Source: Liolophura sinensis | Lineage: Eukaryota > Mollusca > Polyplacophora > Chitonida > Chitonidae | DNA: 64,000 nt | Reading direction: 5' to 3' | Assembly: GCF_032854445.1 (NCBI RefSeq) | Contig: NC_088300.1 | Coordinates: 37,540,458-37,604,457, forward strand | Shown: piece after piece, positions 1 through 11,125 of the stretch | Layout of the letters: each line of letters opens with the position of its first letter | How positions within the stretch are numbered: position 1 is the first letter of the stretch | Notes under the pieces: generated by a model | Told to the model about the DNA's origin: nothing | Databases searched by the model: none | What the model saw: only the letters and a program-made list of their open reading frames with translations | Program-made: the position numbers and the translations under genes

Positions 1-29
1 TTTATATAACCCGCCATCTTGATTCGTAG

Positions 30-157
30 AAAGCACACTGGCCGTGCAGTGCAACTTGTCACACTGCGCAAAATGACATCTGCTGCAGGTTCTGCATTAA
101 GGTACATGTACTTGGGGTTGTAGAGTGCACCTCGTGGGACAATGCTGTGGCAGTCAG
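30..157 (+). CDS. Candidate exon ending at a strong splice donor
   Basis: A consensus donor (cagtcag|gtaagc) follows position 157. Upstream of it one frame is open from just after a TAG at 27-29 to the donor, about 42 codons. It is unusually cysteine-rich and includes the string HWPCSATCH, loosely like the start of an extracellular disulphide domain. A second frame has ATG at 142-144 in fair context (MLWQS, then donor). The proposed acceptor (gattcgtag at 21-29) has a weak pyrimidine tract, and the window edge hides anything further upstream. The exon would end in phase 2, or phase 1 if the ATG frame is used. Nothing here identifies a protein family. This may simply be a chance donor. Confidence 0.17.
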
Positions 158-671
158 GTAAGCGGACAAGATTTGATGATTATTATCACCGTATAAGCTC
201 GTTAATTTTAAAATCTATGGAAATTTCTTGGCAGGTAAAATATCATAGAGTATGTGATGTTAGGTTATATTATATGTAGCACCTGTCTCTAACCCTCTGC
301 CCCTTCTCCCTGACTTTCCTGGACTAGGATGGTTCATACCTTGACCTAATTTAGCCTTGTACTCATGGTGACAGGTACAATAGTTTTGAAAGCAGTTTGA
401 TTAACAGTTCCTTTAAATTATATTTTTAGAATTCTTAAAGTGTAAAAAAGAATGCTTGGCTTTACTCTTATTACTGCATAAAAATGGTACACAATAATTT
501 AACCCATCTCATCTGGCTGTAGTGTGTTTTCTCAGAACTTTGCTTAAGCCCAGAATTGGCATAACTTCGAAACCTCTACTTGAAGCAGCTGTGTGTACAC
601 CTACATGTACCAGCCATTTAGTAGAGCTAGGGTGAATTTAGTACCATGCCAAGTATGTGTCTTTGATGATG
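158..671. other. Unassigned AT-rich sequence
   Basis: There is no open frame of note, no repeat shared with the rest of the window and no convincing splice pair. Probably intronic or intergenic. Confidence 0.6.
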
Positions 672-870
672 AATAACCATGGCCAAGTGGTTTGCATGCT
701 GGCCTGCTCGCAGGTCGTGCCCAGGATGGGCCATCTGCAACCTGCAGGTGGTCACGTGCTTCCCTTGGGCTCAGCTCGGTTTGCTTCCACCGTAATGCTG
801 GCGCACTGTCTTGTACGTGTAGTTTTCTTTTGTACGACGTAAAACACCAATGAAGTAAGTAAATAAATTG
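672..870 (+). mobile_element. Divergent tRNA-derived SINE, family A
   Basis: The 3' half follows family A in order: the caacctgc block, a ggtttgcttccacc block, taatgctgg, then acgacgtaaaacaccaat and an A-rich tail with (aaat) units. The 5' part (ggccaagtggtttgcatgct) resembles a tRNA A box but differs from the head of the full-length copies. It is clearly older than the other copies. The small open frames here, on both strands, are by-products of the SINE. Confidence 0.72.
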
Positions 871-1265
871 ATCACTTAAGCATAATGAAGAGTATTCATA
901 CACTGAGCAAGGCAGTTGTGCCAAACGTGTTGGCAATGGCTTATTAATTGATGATCCGGCCAACGATAAAGGGTTCATCACCAGCCAGCCTAACTTGTAT
1001 TCTTTGTTGTCATGTTTACGGTTTTTTTATGTCTTGCCGTTATAAAGCTATTTGACTTAATTGTTATGCGTACACATTGCAAAATGTAGACTAATAATAT
1101 GTAATCCGGGAGTTGCCCAAGCTGACCTCAGAATAGTGAGCAAGTTGTGGCTATGTGGGTAAAATCTTTTGTATTTCAATCGCACGGAAAGGAAGAAGAG
1201 GTTGGCAACACTTGTATGTCTGTTTGCACAGTCTGACGTGAACGTGGAAGACTACTTGCAAATCA

Positions 1266-1428
1266 CGTGGGAAAGTTTTTGGTAGCTCGCCAAAGATTGT
1301 TGGTTTATACCAGGCATTCCTGGTATTTCTTCCATCCATAAAACTGACTGCCATCATATAGATGTTAAAAATTCTTAAGTATGGCGTTAAAACAACAATC
1401 GAATAACTAAATAAATAAATAAATTCAT
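1266..1428 (+). mobile_element. SINE-like element, family B (3' part)
   Basis: Related to the elements at 13203-13500, 20155-20560 and 34818-35160. Shared ordered blocks are cgtgggaaagtt, gctcgccaaag, ggtttataccaggca, catccataaaactgactgcc, then tatggcgttaaaacaacaat and an (aaat)n tail. The 3' end resembles family A but the middle is different. The head was not found upstream. Confidence 0.65.
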
Positions 1429-1485
1429 AAGAAAATGCACATCTAAATTTATGATCTGTGTTAAAGCTCAATGCAATTCTTGGGA

Positions 1486-1589
1486 GAAATATCATTTAAC
1501 TAAGTATTAGAGAAATATCATTTAACTAAGTATTAGAGAAATATCTTTTAACTAAGTATTAGAGAAATATATTTTAACTAAGTATTAGA
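1486..1589. repeat. 26-bp tandem repeat, about 4 copies
   Basis: The unit contains aaatatcatttaactaagta and is repeated head to tail with one or two substitutions per copy. Confidence 0.9.
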
Positions 1590-2185
1590 CTACATCATGT
1601 ACATAATAATAATACAAGTTATTTTGTTTGATCTGTTTTTTTTTTTTACACTATATAAAAAATATATATACACATCTGGTTATAGGTATATATTGGAACA
1701 ATTTTCATTGCTTCGTTCAAGGTTACCTTATGTCATCACCACAAACTCATTTGCTTGTGTATAGTGGTTTGTTGACACGTACAAAGTTTAACTTCTTCCA
1801 TGGCAGGTTAAATAGTGATCAGCAACTCGCAGGAAACCAATCTTCCCTTCAATTCTTCCAGCAAGCCTTGGCAAGCCTTTAGGAAAATACCATCACAGAC
1901 AGTTACAGGTAGATACTTTACAAATTTCATGTGCAATAATTCTTAAAAGCTGATCTGAATTTTTTAAAATCACCTTTCATAGAAAGGGTACAGTTGATTA
2001 CTTTTTCCATGAGTCTGTAGGTAATGTTTTATGTGATATGGACACACCTTGAAAAACTACAGTAAATAAACTGTAAAATTTCGCCACCAAACGAACATTT
2101 CCTTCAGAGGCAAATAAATGCCATTAAAAAAAAATAGCTTTTGGTGCTGAAAGTTACATGTTTGTCTGTAGGGCATCAACCTACT
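1590..2185. other. Unassigned AT-rich sequence
   Basis: Contains a poly-T run near 1637 and an 84-codon open frame (1628-1882) of biased composition with no recognisable domain. No splice pair stands out. Confidence 0.55.
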
Positions 2186-2199
2186 TAAAAACAAACCTC

Positions 2200-2414
2200 T
2201 GACCAATGCGGTCGCTGTGAGTTCAAGTCCAGCTCATGCTGGCTTCCTCTCCGGACGTACTTGGGAAGGTCTGCCAGCAACCTGCGGATGGTCGTGGGTT
2301 TCCCCAGGGCTCTGCCTGGTTTCCACCCACCATAATGCTGGCTGCCGTCATATAAGTGAAATATTCTTGAGTATGACGTAAAACACCAATCAAATAAATA
2401 AATAAATAAATGAA
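2200..2414 (+). mobile_element. SINE family A, 5'-truncated, with exact target duplication
   Basis: Begins inside the tRNA-derived head (tgaccaatgcggtcgctg), keeps the B-box-like gagttcaagtcc, the body and the taaaacaccaatcaaataaa tail. It is flanked by an exact 14-bp direct repeat, taaaaacaaacctc, at 2186-2199 and 2415-2428. The duplication shows retrotransposition of a shortened copy. The minus-strand open frames over this interval are SINE antisense. Confidence 0.93.
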
Positions 2415-2428
2415 TAAAAACAAACCTC

Positions 2429-2847
2429 AAAAGCATTTTGAAACATGTACAGTAGTCAACGAATTTTGAGGTCATTTGCTGAATATTTAGAGATGAACCC
2501 TGAAACTCCGGAGTTAATGAAATATGTGAGTTGTTTGTAGTGGTTGCACATCCTTGGTCTATCAAATGGATGTTCATCCATCTGTCTGTCCATTTGGGTC
2601 TTTGGGTTGTCTTTTCTGTAATTTATTCATATTTTGAAAACTATTAAAGTAGAGGAGAATCATAAAAGTCAAAGATTAAATTGAGACGTTTGTGCTTGGC
2701 ACTCATTTTTGGTGTCTTATGAGATACCAGTACATGAATTCTGGAAACTGTAATTCATGATCACAGTTATAAAGAGCTCTTTATAAACTTTTAAAAAAGC
2801 TTCAGTTAGCTCGAAGTCTAAGACAGTAATGCTGATAAAATCTTAGC
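2429..2847. other. Unassigned sequence between two SINEs
   Basis: Unique AT-rich DNA. No supported gene or repeat. Confidence 0.55.
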
Positions 2848-2860
2848 ATAATTTTTACTG

Positions 2861-2997
2861 GGTCTGTCGGCAACCTCTGGATGGTCGTGTTTTTCCATTG
2901 GGCTATGCCCGGTTCCTCCCACCATAATGCTGGCCGCCATCATATAAATGAAATATTCTTGAGTATGGCGTAAAACACCAATGAAATAAATTAATAA
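2861..2997 (+). mobile_element. SINE family A, strongly 5'-truncated, with exact target duplication
   Basis: Only the 3' 137 bp of family A is present, from the tctgtcggcaacctc block to the tail. A perfect 13-bp target duplication, ataatttttactg, lies at 2848-2860 and 2998-3010. The head, A box and B box are absent, so the copy cannot transcribe itself. Confidence 0.93.
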
Positions 2998-3010
2998 ATA
3001 ATTTTTACTG

Positions 3011-3734
3011 AATGAAGTGCGGGTTTTGTCAGAAAGAACTGCATGAGTGCATAGTGCCCCGTTGTTACATGGGTTTTTAGTAGGAAACTCGTGGAATCCT
3101 TTAATGATCTGCCTAGCCCTCAAAGATTTTAAAGGCTGCAATTGTTTGTGATAGAAGTTATTGTCAAATGATACCAAACGCAGGAGAAAGTGGGATGTGA
3201 GACAGAAGTCAGCTGTGGAATAGAATTATTGCCATGAAGTGGTGGAGAGAGCACTGTAGGTGTACGAAACAACTTCATTTTGTAACGTAGGAACATGATA
3301 AATAGGTTTGGTGAGATAGTGGAGGTGAACCAGAGAAATACAAATCAAAATGGGAAAATATAGCTAGCCACACGTTACTGTGTGAACAGCAACTTGTGCA
3401 GAGGCCAAACACTGAACATTTTTTTCAAACCTACATGTTCTGAAAAAGCCACAGTTGGGTTGGTTTTGGTATTTTTGGTCACATTTTATTTCACACAAAT
3501 TAATCACGTTATGCGTTAGGGTATAATTATTTGTCTCATAATTGAAAAAGGTACTTGGAACAAGGATAAAACGGATTGATAGTGCTTTGGAAATGAAATG
3601 GGCGATCCAAACTTACCAAGCAACGAGCCCATACATGTAGCAGACACAGAGGCCGGTCAGTGGGATTATCCAGTCAGCACTGGTTGTGGCATATATCATA
3701 TATTGATATTATCTTTAGACTAGCCCCCACCCAC

Positions 3735-3737
<3 letters not shown>
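3011..3737. other. Unassigned sequence
   Basis: Unique DNA with no supported gene. A gtaagt-like site on the minus strand near 3615 has no acceptor partner. Confidence 0.5.

Positions 3738-3765
<28 letters not shown>
3738..3765. repeat. (CA)n microsatellite
   Basis: About 13 uninterrupted CA units followed by an A run, abutting a SINE. Confidence 0.95.
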
Positions 3766-3769
<4 letters not shown>

Positions 3770-3770
3770 A

Positions 3771-3904
3771 AAACCTGCGTATGGTCGTAGGTTTTCCCCA
3801 GGCTACGCTCGGTTTCCTCCAAATATAATGCTGGCTGCCGTCGTATAACTGAAAAATACTTGAGTACAGCGCAAAACTCCAGTCAAATAAATAAATAAAT
3901 AAAA
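3771..3904 (+). mobile_element. SINE family A, 5'-truncated
   Basis: Starts at aacctgcgtatggtcgt and runs through the taatgctggctgccgtcg block to an (aaat)n tail. A cacac-type motif occurs on both sides, but the microsatellite makes the target duplication ambiguous. Confidence 0.88.
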
Positions 3905-3925
3905 CACACTCCTCCCCCACCCCGC

Positions 3926-3993
3926 CTGGTCTGGTATCTACAGCATGAAGACTTGTTAAGTTCGATGTAAAACCCCAAGCATTCATTCATTCA
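3926..3993 (+). mobile_element. Short 3' fragment of a family C SINE-like element
   Basis: Ends in cgatgtaaaaccccaagc followed by (attc)n. The same type of end, in reverse, is seen at 46517, 50624 and 54830. Confidence 0.5.
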
Positions 3994-4054
3994 CACATAC
4001 TCCCACCCCTCCACCCCAGTTGCTATGAAGTGCTCTTTCTAAATCCCGTGGGCT

Positions 4055-4340
4055 GAATCCTGCTTGACTTTTCTAGTGGTCCCCCTCAATCCCCAACGTT
4101 GTGAGGCCTCTCCATTCCCTAACAGCGTGAGGTACCCAGGGAAGCGTCAGTGCTGTGAGGTGCCCTCTGAACCCCAGCACTGTGAGGTCCCTCGACCTTA
4201 AGTTTTGTGAGGTCCCCCATTCCTCAGTTCTGTGCACTCCCTCCAATCCCTAACTGTGAGATGCCTACTGAATTCTCAGTGCTGGGAAGTGCCCCAACAT
4301 CTCCAGTCCCCTCCCCATATCCCTAGGGCTGTGGGGTGCC
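4055..4340. repeat. Degenerate C/T-rich minisatellite
   Basis: The phrase tgtgaggtccc alternating with C-rich spacers recurs about every 30-40 bp, with many substitutions. The two overlapping open frames here are low-complexity artefacts. Confidence 0.6.
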
Positions 4341-4990
4341 CCAATCACCAGTTTCCACCTCAATGGGTAAACTTGTTTCCATGCTATTTCAGTGTGTGTA
4401 GGTTGAAGAACAATGTAACTGTCATTGTAAACTGGGCGCCTTAATGTTGACTTCGCATAAAGTTTACATGCTCGTCTGTGTTTCACAGAGCTGTGTAGAA
4501 TTTGTTCTGTGTACATGGACAATTAACTGCTTCCACGTAGATGTAACATTGGGGGATGGGACGCGAACTCTCGGCATTGACATCAGTACAGCTCTAGGAT
4601 CTTCAAGGCCTGGCACTCAGATCTCTTGTCCAGTTTGCACTGTGATGTTTTGGCAAAACAAATCTGATCAAATAAAAGAAAAAAATTCCTTATTAGTTGG
4701 AGCTGAAAAGTGCACATAATTTTTCCTTTTTTCTTTACGTCAATAAATATTGGTGAGAAGCCAAAGTGCAGTAGGTGTTCACATATTCAGATATATGTAT
4801 GTACGGACAGAATTATGTTGTCAATTTTAACTTCTTAACATACCTATTCAGGGCCTTGTCCTATTCATGAAAAATGATTTAAATGGAGAATCTTATGTTA
4901 CCAATTTATTAGTGAGCTTCTAACAGCGCATACTTGTAGGTACATGCACCTCACAGTTTTAGCCCACTAAACAAGACCTCTAATTCCTCA
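4341..4990. other. Unassigned sequence
   Basis: Contains a 91-codon plus-strand open frame at 4444-4719 with no recognisable motif or supporting splice site. Otherwise unique AT-rich DNA. Confidence 0.5.
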
Positions 4991-4991
4991 A

Positions 4992-5368
4992 AGTAATTTT
5001 ATTTTTGACAAGAATGCATTTTCTTTAATTCTTCCACATAATGATCATATGAAGTAATTTTATTTTTGACAAGAATGCATTTTTTTAAAATTCTTGCACA
5101 TAATGATCAGGTGAAGTAATTTTAATTTTGACAAGAATGCATTTTTTTAAAATTCTTGCACATAATGATCATGTGAAGTAATTTTAATTTTGACAAGAAT
5201 GCATTTTTTTGCAAAATTCTTGCACATAATGATCATGTGAAGTAATTTTATTTTCGACAAGAATGCATTTTTTTGCAAAATTCTTGCACATAATGATCAT
5301 ATGAAGTAATTTTATTTTTGACAGGAATGCATTTTTTTAAAAATTCTTGTACGTAATGCTCATATGAA
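4992..5368. repeat. About 62-bp tandem repeat, 6 copies
   Basis: The phrase agtaattttatttttgacaa starts at 4992, 5053, 5115, 5177, 5241 and 5304. Differences between copies are mostly in the length of the T/A run. Confidence 0.95.
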
Positions 5369-6035
5369 GTCATAGAACATCTTTATGTTTAGGTAACTTT
5401 CCCTAAATTCTTTGTAACAAACCATAGAATCCTTGATAATACATTTCCAGCTAGAATAGGGAATATCTGCTAGATACTGCACGAGCATAGAGACAATGTA
5501 CCAGTGTGGCCTCCAACTGTTTCATCATGGCCAAAACCTTCTTATCAGAATCCATTATTAGACTTTAGGCAAAGCTGCAGTTTATTTGAAGTTATGAATA
5601 TTTCATGACGTAATTATAGACAGCTCAAAAAAAAATGAAAAGTATAGCCAGTCTTAATTGTGAAAAGATTGAACATACAATAAATCAATTCAAGTCTTGA
5701 TCTGAACCTGAAAAAAAGTGATTGATCTCTTGGACAATTATGCATACACTTACCATCATTAAAACTGTCATGCCTTTTTGCTTTTTTTTTTTTTACACAT
5801 ACTTCAAGGAGTAATGCAATGAATTTTTCCCATTGTGTTTTCCTTTTAACCATTCACATAAAAAAATTAAATTAATTCATTTCATATGCAAGATTTCAGA
5901 TTAATTGCTGTGTTAACTACAACAGAAACTGTTACAGCTAACAGAATATTAAATTTAACCTTCATTTATTTAAATTTAAAAAAATGCAATTTGGATTAAC
6001 TGAAATGGCTGACTAATAATTAATAAAAGCTTTAC
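5369..6035. other. Unassigned AT-rich sequence
   Basis: No supported gene. A minus-strand donor near 5750 lacks an acceptor. Confidence 0.5.
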
Positions 6036-7560
6036 CTTATTGGAGGCTTAAGACACTGCAGGCATTGTTGTCTGATTCATAGAACCACATCTGTTTGATG
6101 TGGCAGTCTTCTCTGCAACAGTTGCCGACTTGTTCTACCCTGAGATCCCATCATTTTAGCGTACTGATCAAAAAAGGCCAGGTCGAAGGTTTTAATACAT
6201 GGGAAACTGGCTGTTCTCCACACTGCCCCCCAGTTTCTCATGTTTTATTAGACATTTTTGTCAAACCAAACTTGTTTGCTCTCCCCCGGTGAGAAAGCGA
6301 ACAGTTGAACTTCAAGAGAGTGTTTCGCTTTTGGGTCTCGGCAGACAAAACAAGGAGGCTTTTGTTTCAAGCTGGGAGAAGTTTGTATTCACACTGGCTC
6401 CCATGTGCTAGCCAGGGAGAATGATTAAACAAGGCCCTCATACCGATGGGGCTGAATCAAAGTTCACACTGACAGCCCTCTTCTCTGCCACTACTCTCTC
6501 ACATTGTTACGCAATACGGCCGCTTCTTTCTCAACCAAACTCTGAACAAATGCCAATCAAATTTTTACCATTCTGTCGTTGAGATATCCAGACCAGTGTG
6601 TACTTCCTAGGAGAACATTACCTGTGTGATGGAGACTAGTTATCATTGACAGCTGCCACTACACTTACTATTGTATGGATCACCCACAGACATTTGACCC
6701 TTGGGAATATTGAAACCCCACAGGTAGGTTTGCCATTTTCTCTGCCAACTTCTCCTTGTCACCTCATAGCTGGACTTTCTGAACTGTTGCGAAGAATTTG
6801 ATGCTTATTGTAATTTTGGTATCAATCTGGCAAGGAATTAAAGGACGCGAAGATTTTGTCACACATGGTTGTCATTTTTTTTTTTCTCAAGTCAAACACA
6901 TTTGTTTTGTGTTTATTGACATTATTAGTTCCTGACAAGAGTATCAGTTAATTAAAGCCTTTTTCGATTAAAATAAAGATAATTTTTGTGATTTGGCTGT
7001 GAAAATACATGTATGTTAAGAATAAACATATTCCAGTTCAGCAGTCAATATCTTGATATTTTTCAATTTGGTGAAGATGGGTAGACAGACGTGAACAGCA
7101 ATCGATTTACTGGCACGGAATGTTTGCGGACATAAATTGGGTTCTAAGTGGAACAGGGGCATACCTGTGAACAAAATCTGCCCGATAGGGGGACGTCAGC
7201 CAGAGATTAGTGAAAGAAGCAAGGGCTGTGATTAAAAGCGAGTCTCGAGGCAGACATGTGTTAAGATTGTGCTGTAGACAGATAGAAAAGAGAGCAGCTT
7301 GACTTGTGTATTCATAAAGGTGAAGGTTGAGTGTGGACTGAAGTCATTAGTAAAACAAGCAAACCTATTGCCTTCCTCAAATAACAGCTCTGCCTATTGG
7401 CAGAAAGTTGACCTCTATCTCAGTGGCTGTTTAGTCTGGGGTCAGCCGACCATATCTGGTCAGCCTGCTGGTCATCACCTGCCCACTGTATCTTGTTATT
7501 TCCCCACCCCATTCTCTGTCTTTGATCTTTTGTATTAGTCCGAAGACAACTTAAACCAAA
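6036..7560. other. Non-repetitive block of higher complexity
   Basis: Unlike its flanks this stretch lacks repeats and poly-A/T runs over most of its length and has balanced composition. Splice-like sites occur: an acceptor ending gccccccag at 6233, a donor ccg|gtgaga after 6288, and cag|gtaggt after about 6721. None gives a well-supported exon. Conserved non-coding or regulatory DNA is one reading, which only alignment to related genomes could support. Confidence 0.3.
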
Positions 7561-8734
7561 AAAGTACCTGGATTCAAGTTTTTAAAACTAATTCAGTGGG
7601 GTTTTTTTTGTCTTGCCATATATTATGTCGATCTCACAAGATACAGATTATTTGCCTTTTGTTTTTCCTGTTTGTTTGTTCAAAACATCTCTTAACCAGT
7701 TAGACAAAAACACAAATCGGCTTCCTTTTTGCAACGCTTTGTTTGTCTAATGTGAAACTTTCAATTTTTGTCAGTGTTGACCATCTGTAGCTGCTATACA
7801 AAAGGTTCAAATGATGTAATATTATAAACTGCGTCACAGGTGAACACTGCAGCACCAAATATTCTTTATTACAGAAGAGAAATGTTATGTAATCAGTTTA
7901 GTGAAGGGAGAAAAAAGGTATTGTGTAGCTCTGAGTCAAGACTTCCTCCATTCTGATCAATAACTCTGCCATAAATGGACCCCAGAACAAATAGACATTG
8001 GATCGGCTCTGTATACCTTTCCCAAGACACGACATTAGCACAACCATACTGAAGCTGTAACATTTAGCCCTTCTTCCCTGCCTGGCCCATTCTGATAAAT
8101 GGATAATGTCTACTGTCTGTGCTCCCCAGGATTCCTGCTTATTGGTCCATGTCAATTTTGCCAGGTACAGTATGTCACAGGTGTCAACTTCTACCTGTAA
8201 ACCCTCACCCCATTGACAAAGGTAGGATGTGATACATGTATGGGTTGTAATCTGTGTTATGTCAGAGTTATACACCCGTAGTTCTTCTAAAAGATGAGGC
8301 TGGCTGGACGAACTAGCCGTGTGTGTATAAACACCTGTTCACTCCAACTCTTCTTCATCTCATCTCACTTTACAACCACCAAACGTGAAGAGCCAAGGTG
8401 CTAACGCCATGTGCTTACCGTCAAATCACAGATTCATACTCGGCCAAACTACAGGCGACCACACCGTGAAACAACCGACATTGCGATCAACATAGATTTA
8501 AAAATCCAGCATGATTTATATGATCAGTTGTGTAATTTGCGTGTTGAGTGTCTCATGCCAGTTTGTTGTCCTAATCCGCTGACAGCCAACACAAATTTGA
8601 CAGTCAACTACTTTTTCTTTTTCATGTTGATATAATTTAATTTCTCAATGTTGTTACTGAAACGTGATGTGACTGCCTGTTAATTTCTGTTACACACTCT
8701 CAGAATTGCTCCTCTCTGTCTGTCCATGCACCAG
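7561..8734. other. Unassigned sequence
   Basis: A 125-codon minus-strand open frame at 7898-8275 has no recognised motif. A TATA-like gtgtataaacacc lies near 8323 with a pyrimidine-rich stretch after it, too weak to call a promoter. Confidence 0.45.
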
Positions 8735-8794
8735 CTGTCTTTTGATTTATCTCTGTCTCTGTTTTACGCTGGTCCTTTAAAGATAAATCAGCCA
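8735..8794 (+). CDS. Candidate 60-nt internal exon, phase 0-0
   Basis: Preceded by a strong pyrimidine tract and acceptor (tctgtctgtccatgcaccag) and followed by gcca|gtaagtgt, a fair donor with A rather than G at the last exon base. Only the phase 0 frame is open; the other two contain stops. It reads 20 codons ending LFYAGPLKINQP. The next candidate downstream (9643-9705) is also open only in phase 0, so the two could be joined in frame. No family recognised. Chance pseudo-exons of this quality are common, so this stays tentative. Confidence 0.25.
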
Positions 8795-9363
8795 GTAAGT
8801 GTTTTGTTTAGATTGTCAACTTGTGTGATAGTTTTTAACTCGGCATTTCTTCCTTTTTATAGGGAGATAGGGAGTTTTTTTTTTGCCTTGGTCGTTCTTT
8901 CTTTTTAAACAAATAAATAGAAAAGAGAAAAAATGGCTGGGTGTCTGTGAAACAAAGTCTTGCTGGCCTTGGCCTGAGGAATTTTAAATATGTCATAACC
9001 ATGTGATTTTAATACGTATCACCCCATGCAGACTGGCTGTGTCAGAGTGTAGCCTTTGTTAGAGTCTGACCTGGTGCTCTGTTCTATGCTCCTCTTGTCT
9101 TCCTGCATGGATTACCAGCTTTGACAGAACCTCTGCACAGATATGAACATTCAACAGGGAAACAAACAACATTTGCCACACACAGGCAGTCCTTTTTTTT
9201 ATGTAGGAAACAATCTTTGTTGAAATATAATAGATGATGGATTGATGAAAAACTTAGCCTGGCAAAACAAGCAAAGTAAACATGGTAAAATACAAAAATG
9301 GATCAAAATCAGAGCAAAAAGGCTTGTGCGCCCACTAATTAGCTTTATTTGGTAATTGATTCA
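8795..9363. other. Unassigned sequence
   Basis: Unique DNA with no supported gene or repeat. Confidence 0.5.
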
Positions 9364-9620
9364 TCAATGCAGTCGCTGTGAATTCAAGTCCAGTTCATGC
9401 TGGCTTCCTCTCTGGTCGCACGTTGGAATGTCTGCCTGCAACCTGCGGGAAGTTGTGGGTTAAATACCCTGGGTTCTGCTCAATTTCTTACCACCATGAT
9501 GCTGGGCACCGTCGTATGAGTGAAATATTCTTCACTACGGCGTAAAACACCAATCAGATAAATAAATAAATATTCTTGTGTACAGCATAAAAGACCCATC
9601 AAATAAAAATAAATAAAACC
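9364..9620 (+). mobile_element. SINE family A with duplicated 3' tail
   Basis: Runs from the atgcagtcgctgtgaattc block through the body to ggcgtaaaacaccaatcag and an (aaat)n tail. The terminal block attcttg..gta..gcataaaa..catcaaataaa then appears a second time (about 9575-9620). Either the tail was duplicated or a second truncated copy inserted at the poly-A end. Confidence 0.9.
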
Positions 9621-9642
9621 TTGTGTGTAATTGTTTCTGCAG

Positions 9643-9705
9643 ATCCATGATGAGTCCTCAAACATTTCAAGACATCCTCATCATCCTCAAGTCATCATAA
9701 TTAAG
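9643..9705 (+). CDS. Candidate 63-nt internal exon, phase 0-0
   Basis: Acceptor gtaattgtttctgcag immediately after a SINE tail; donor ttaag|gtaagtaac is a near-perfect consensus. The only open frame is phase 0 (21 codons), including IHDESSNISRHPHHPQ and ending in a run of isoleucines and lysine. Its phase matches the candidate at 8735-8794. It does not match the phase 1 candidates further downstream, so an exon in between, or a different transcript, would be needed. No family recognised. Confidence 0.3.
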
Positions 9706-10484
9706 GTAAGTAACATGTTGATTTCAAAGTTTTAACTATTTCTATGATTTATCAATTTTTATCAATTTTTATGGTTTTAGAAACTTGGAAAGAAGGCGAT
9801 TTTATTATTTACTGTGGTTGCCATTAACACTTAAATATATGAATATAAAAGTGCAATATTCTTGAGTAAAACATTCGTGTAATATCGCAATCAAATAATC
9901 ACGTAATTTATTTTATTATTTATTACTTATTAAGGATGTGATTTTTTGTTCAAAGCCAAAAAAAAAACGAGTGTATGATTCTGTAATTTCAGATCCTGGT
10001 ACATTTGTTAACCTTTACAATTTCTCTGTTTGCTTTCTTTTTCACCTCCACCAAATTTTTTGGTAGTAACTTGTCAATCACTAAAGTTTCCAGTCATAAA
10101 GTTATTTAAAAAGTCGGATTAAGTAAAAAGAGTCAAGCGTCTTCTCTAAAACCTCTAACTAAAGTGGATTTAGCTGAAACTTTAGCAATTTTAAAGACAC
10201 GAGATACACAAAGAAGTTTGGTTGAAAACTGTCAAATGGATTATTTTCTTGAGTAGTCATGTGATTTGGGGATATTGATCAAGCAGAGCACGTCTCCAGA
10301 TATGCTTGGACCTACTGATTGAGTTTTGCAACAGTTTTTTTTTAATCTTAATTTAGCTAACATGTACAAAGGACAGTGGAGAGGTAATGTTAAATAAAGG
10401 AGAGTTATTATACCTTGTAGAAGACATAAAATGCCTGGCTTATATTTCTTAATACTGAGTAAGATGTAGCCTAACGAATAAAAG
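9706..10484. other. Unassigned AT-rich sequence
   Basis: A decayed SINE-tail-like phrase (aatattcttgagtaaaac, near 9857) may be a relic of family A. Otherwise nothing supported. Confidence 0.45.
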
Positions 10485-10760
10485 TAGAAAAATCCTAGCT
10501 TTCTTCTTGGGACATAAAAGTGGCTTTAAACTACAGTTTTATTAAGGTCCCAGTGTTCAGTCTGGAAATTCAGTTGCATGCCTGGTGACATCAAGGGTGA
10601 TAGCTGTCAAAACAATTTTGTTGTGGGGAACGGGGAAGGGGTAGATGAGCAGTCCAAATTGGGTGCTCTAAGCTTGTCACATGTTCCCTGTATGTTCATC
10701 GATGAGATCGTTTTTAAATATTTCAAACCACTGATGGAAATTATGCATAAAATAGAGGGT
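10485..10760 (+). repeat. Dispersed repeat family D, copy 1
   Basis: Aligns by eye with 57555-57800 in the same orientation. Shared ordered blocks include ttcttggg, the taaactaca/taaactata block, a ctggaaattcagttgcat-like block, and gatagctgtcaaaacaa. Similarity is moderate, so this is an old dispersed element of unknown type. The 61-codon ORF inside it is not supported as a gene. Confidence 0.65.
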
Positions 10761-10819
10761 TGATAAAAAAATATAAAATATGACTAAAAAATGAAAAAAA
10801 CTTTTGTCTTTATGTATTA

Positions 10820-11125
10820 GAATGCATGTTTATATTAAAGGTAAATGTTACTGGTGGTATCCAAAAAAAACTACTTTTGGAAGCTTTGATACATAATCTA
10901 CGTACAAATCTATATTGTAAGTCATATATTATTGACAACAAATTACAAAATTCAAGTCTTATCTTGTAAGGTAAAATGTTAGGGCTGTATCTCAAAAAGA
11001 GCTGCTTGTATTGAGTTCATGTTTCACATACAAATAAATCCCCATTCTTGAGGTTCTGTTTGCAGTTTAATTTCCATAAGTTATAAAATTTAGGTATTGG
11101 GTAAGTTAAGATTGGTACCTCAAAA
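10820..11125 (+). repeat. Dispersed repeat family E, copy 1
   Basis: Two degenerate tandem modules of about 130-150 bp. Each has a gtaaatgtta/gtaaaatgtta start, a ggtatc/gtatctc block, a catgttt..acata block and aaattacaaaattca. The same modules occur at 12170-12500, 26838-26975 and 39500-39960. Confidence 0.6.

Noticed and set aside
2185-2577. 130-codon minus-strand ORF with a repeated LFIYLFDWCFTSY-like start, also seen in ORFs near 601, 3720, 15950 and 40114
   Set aside because: This recurrent peptide is simply family A SINE translated antisense (its tail and 3' block), not a protein family.
6036-6163. Minus-strand splice-bounded interval with good acceptor and aag|gtaaag donor
   Set aside because: All three frames contain stops.
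11066-11100. Plus-strand interval between tttgcag and tgg|gtaagt
   Set aside because: All three frames contain stops, and it lies at the edge of dispersed repeat E.
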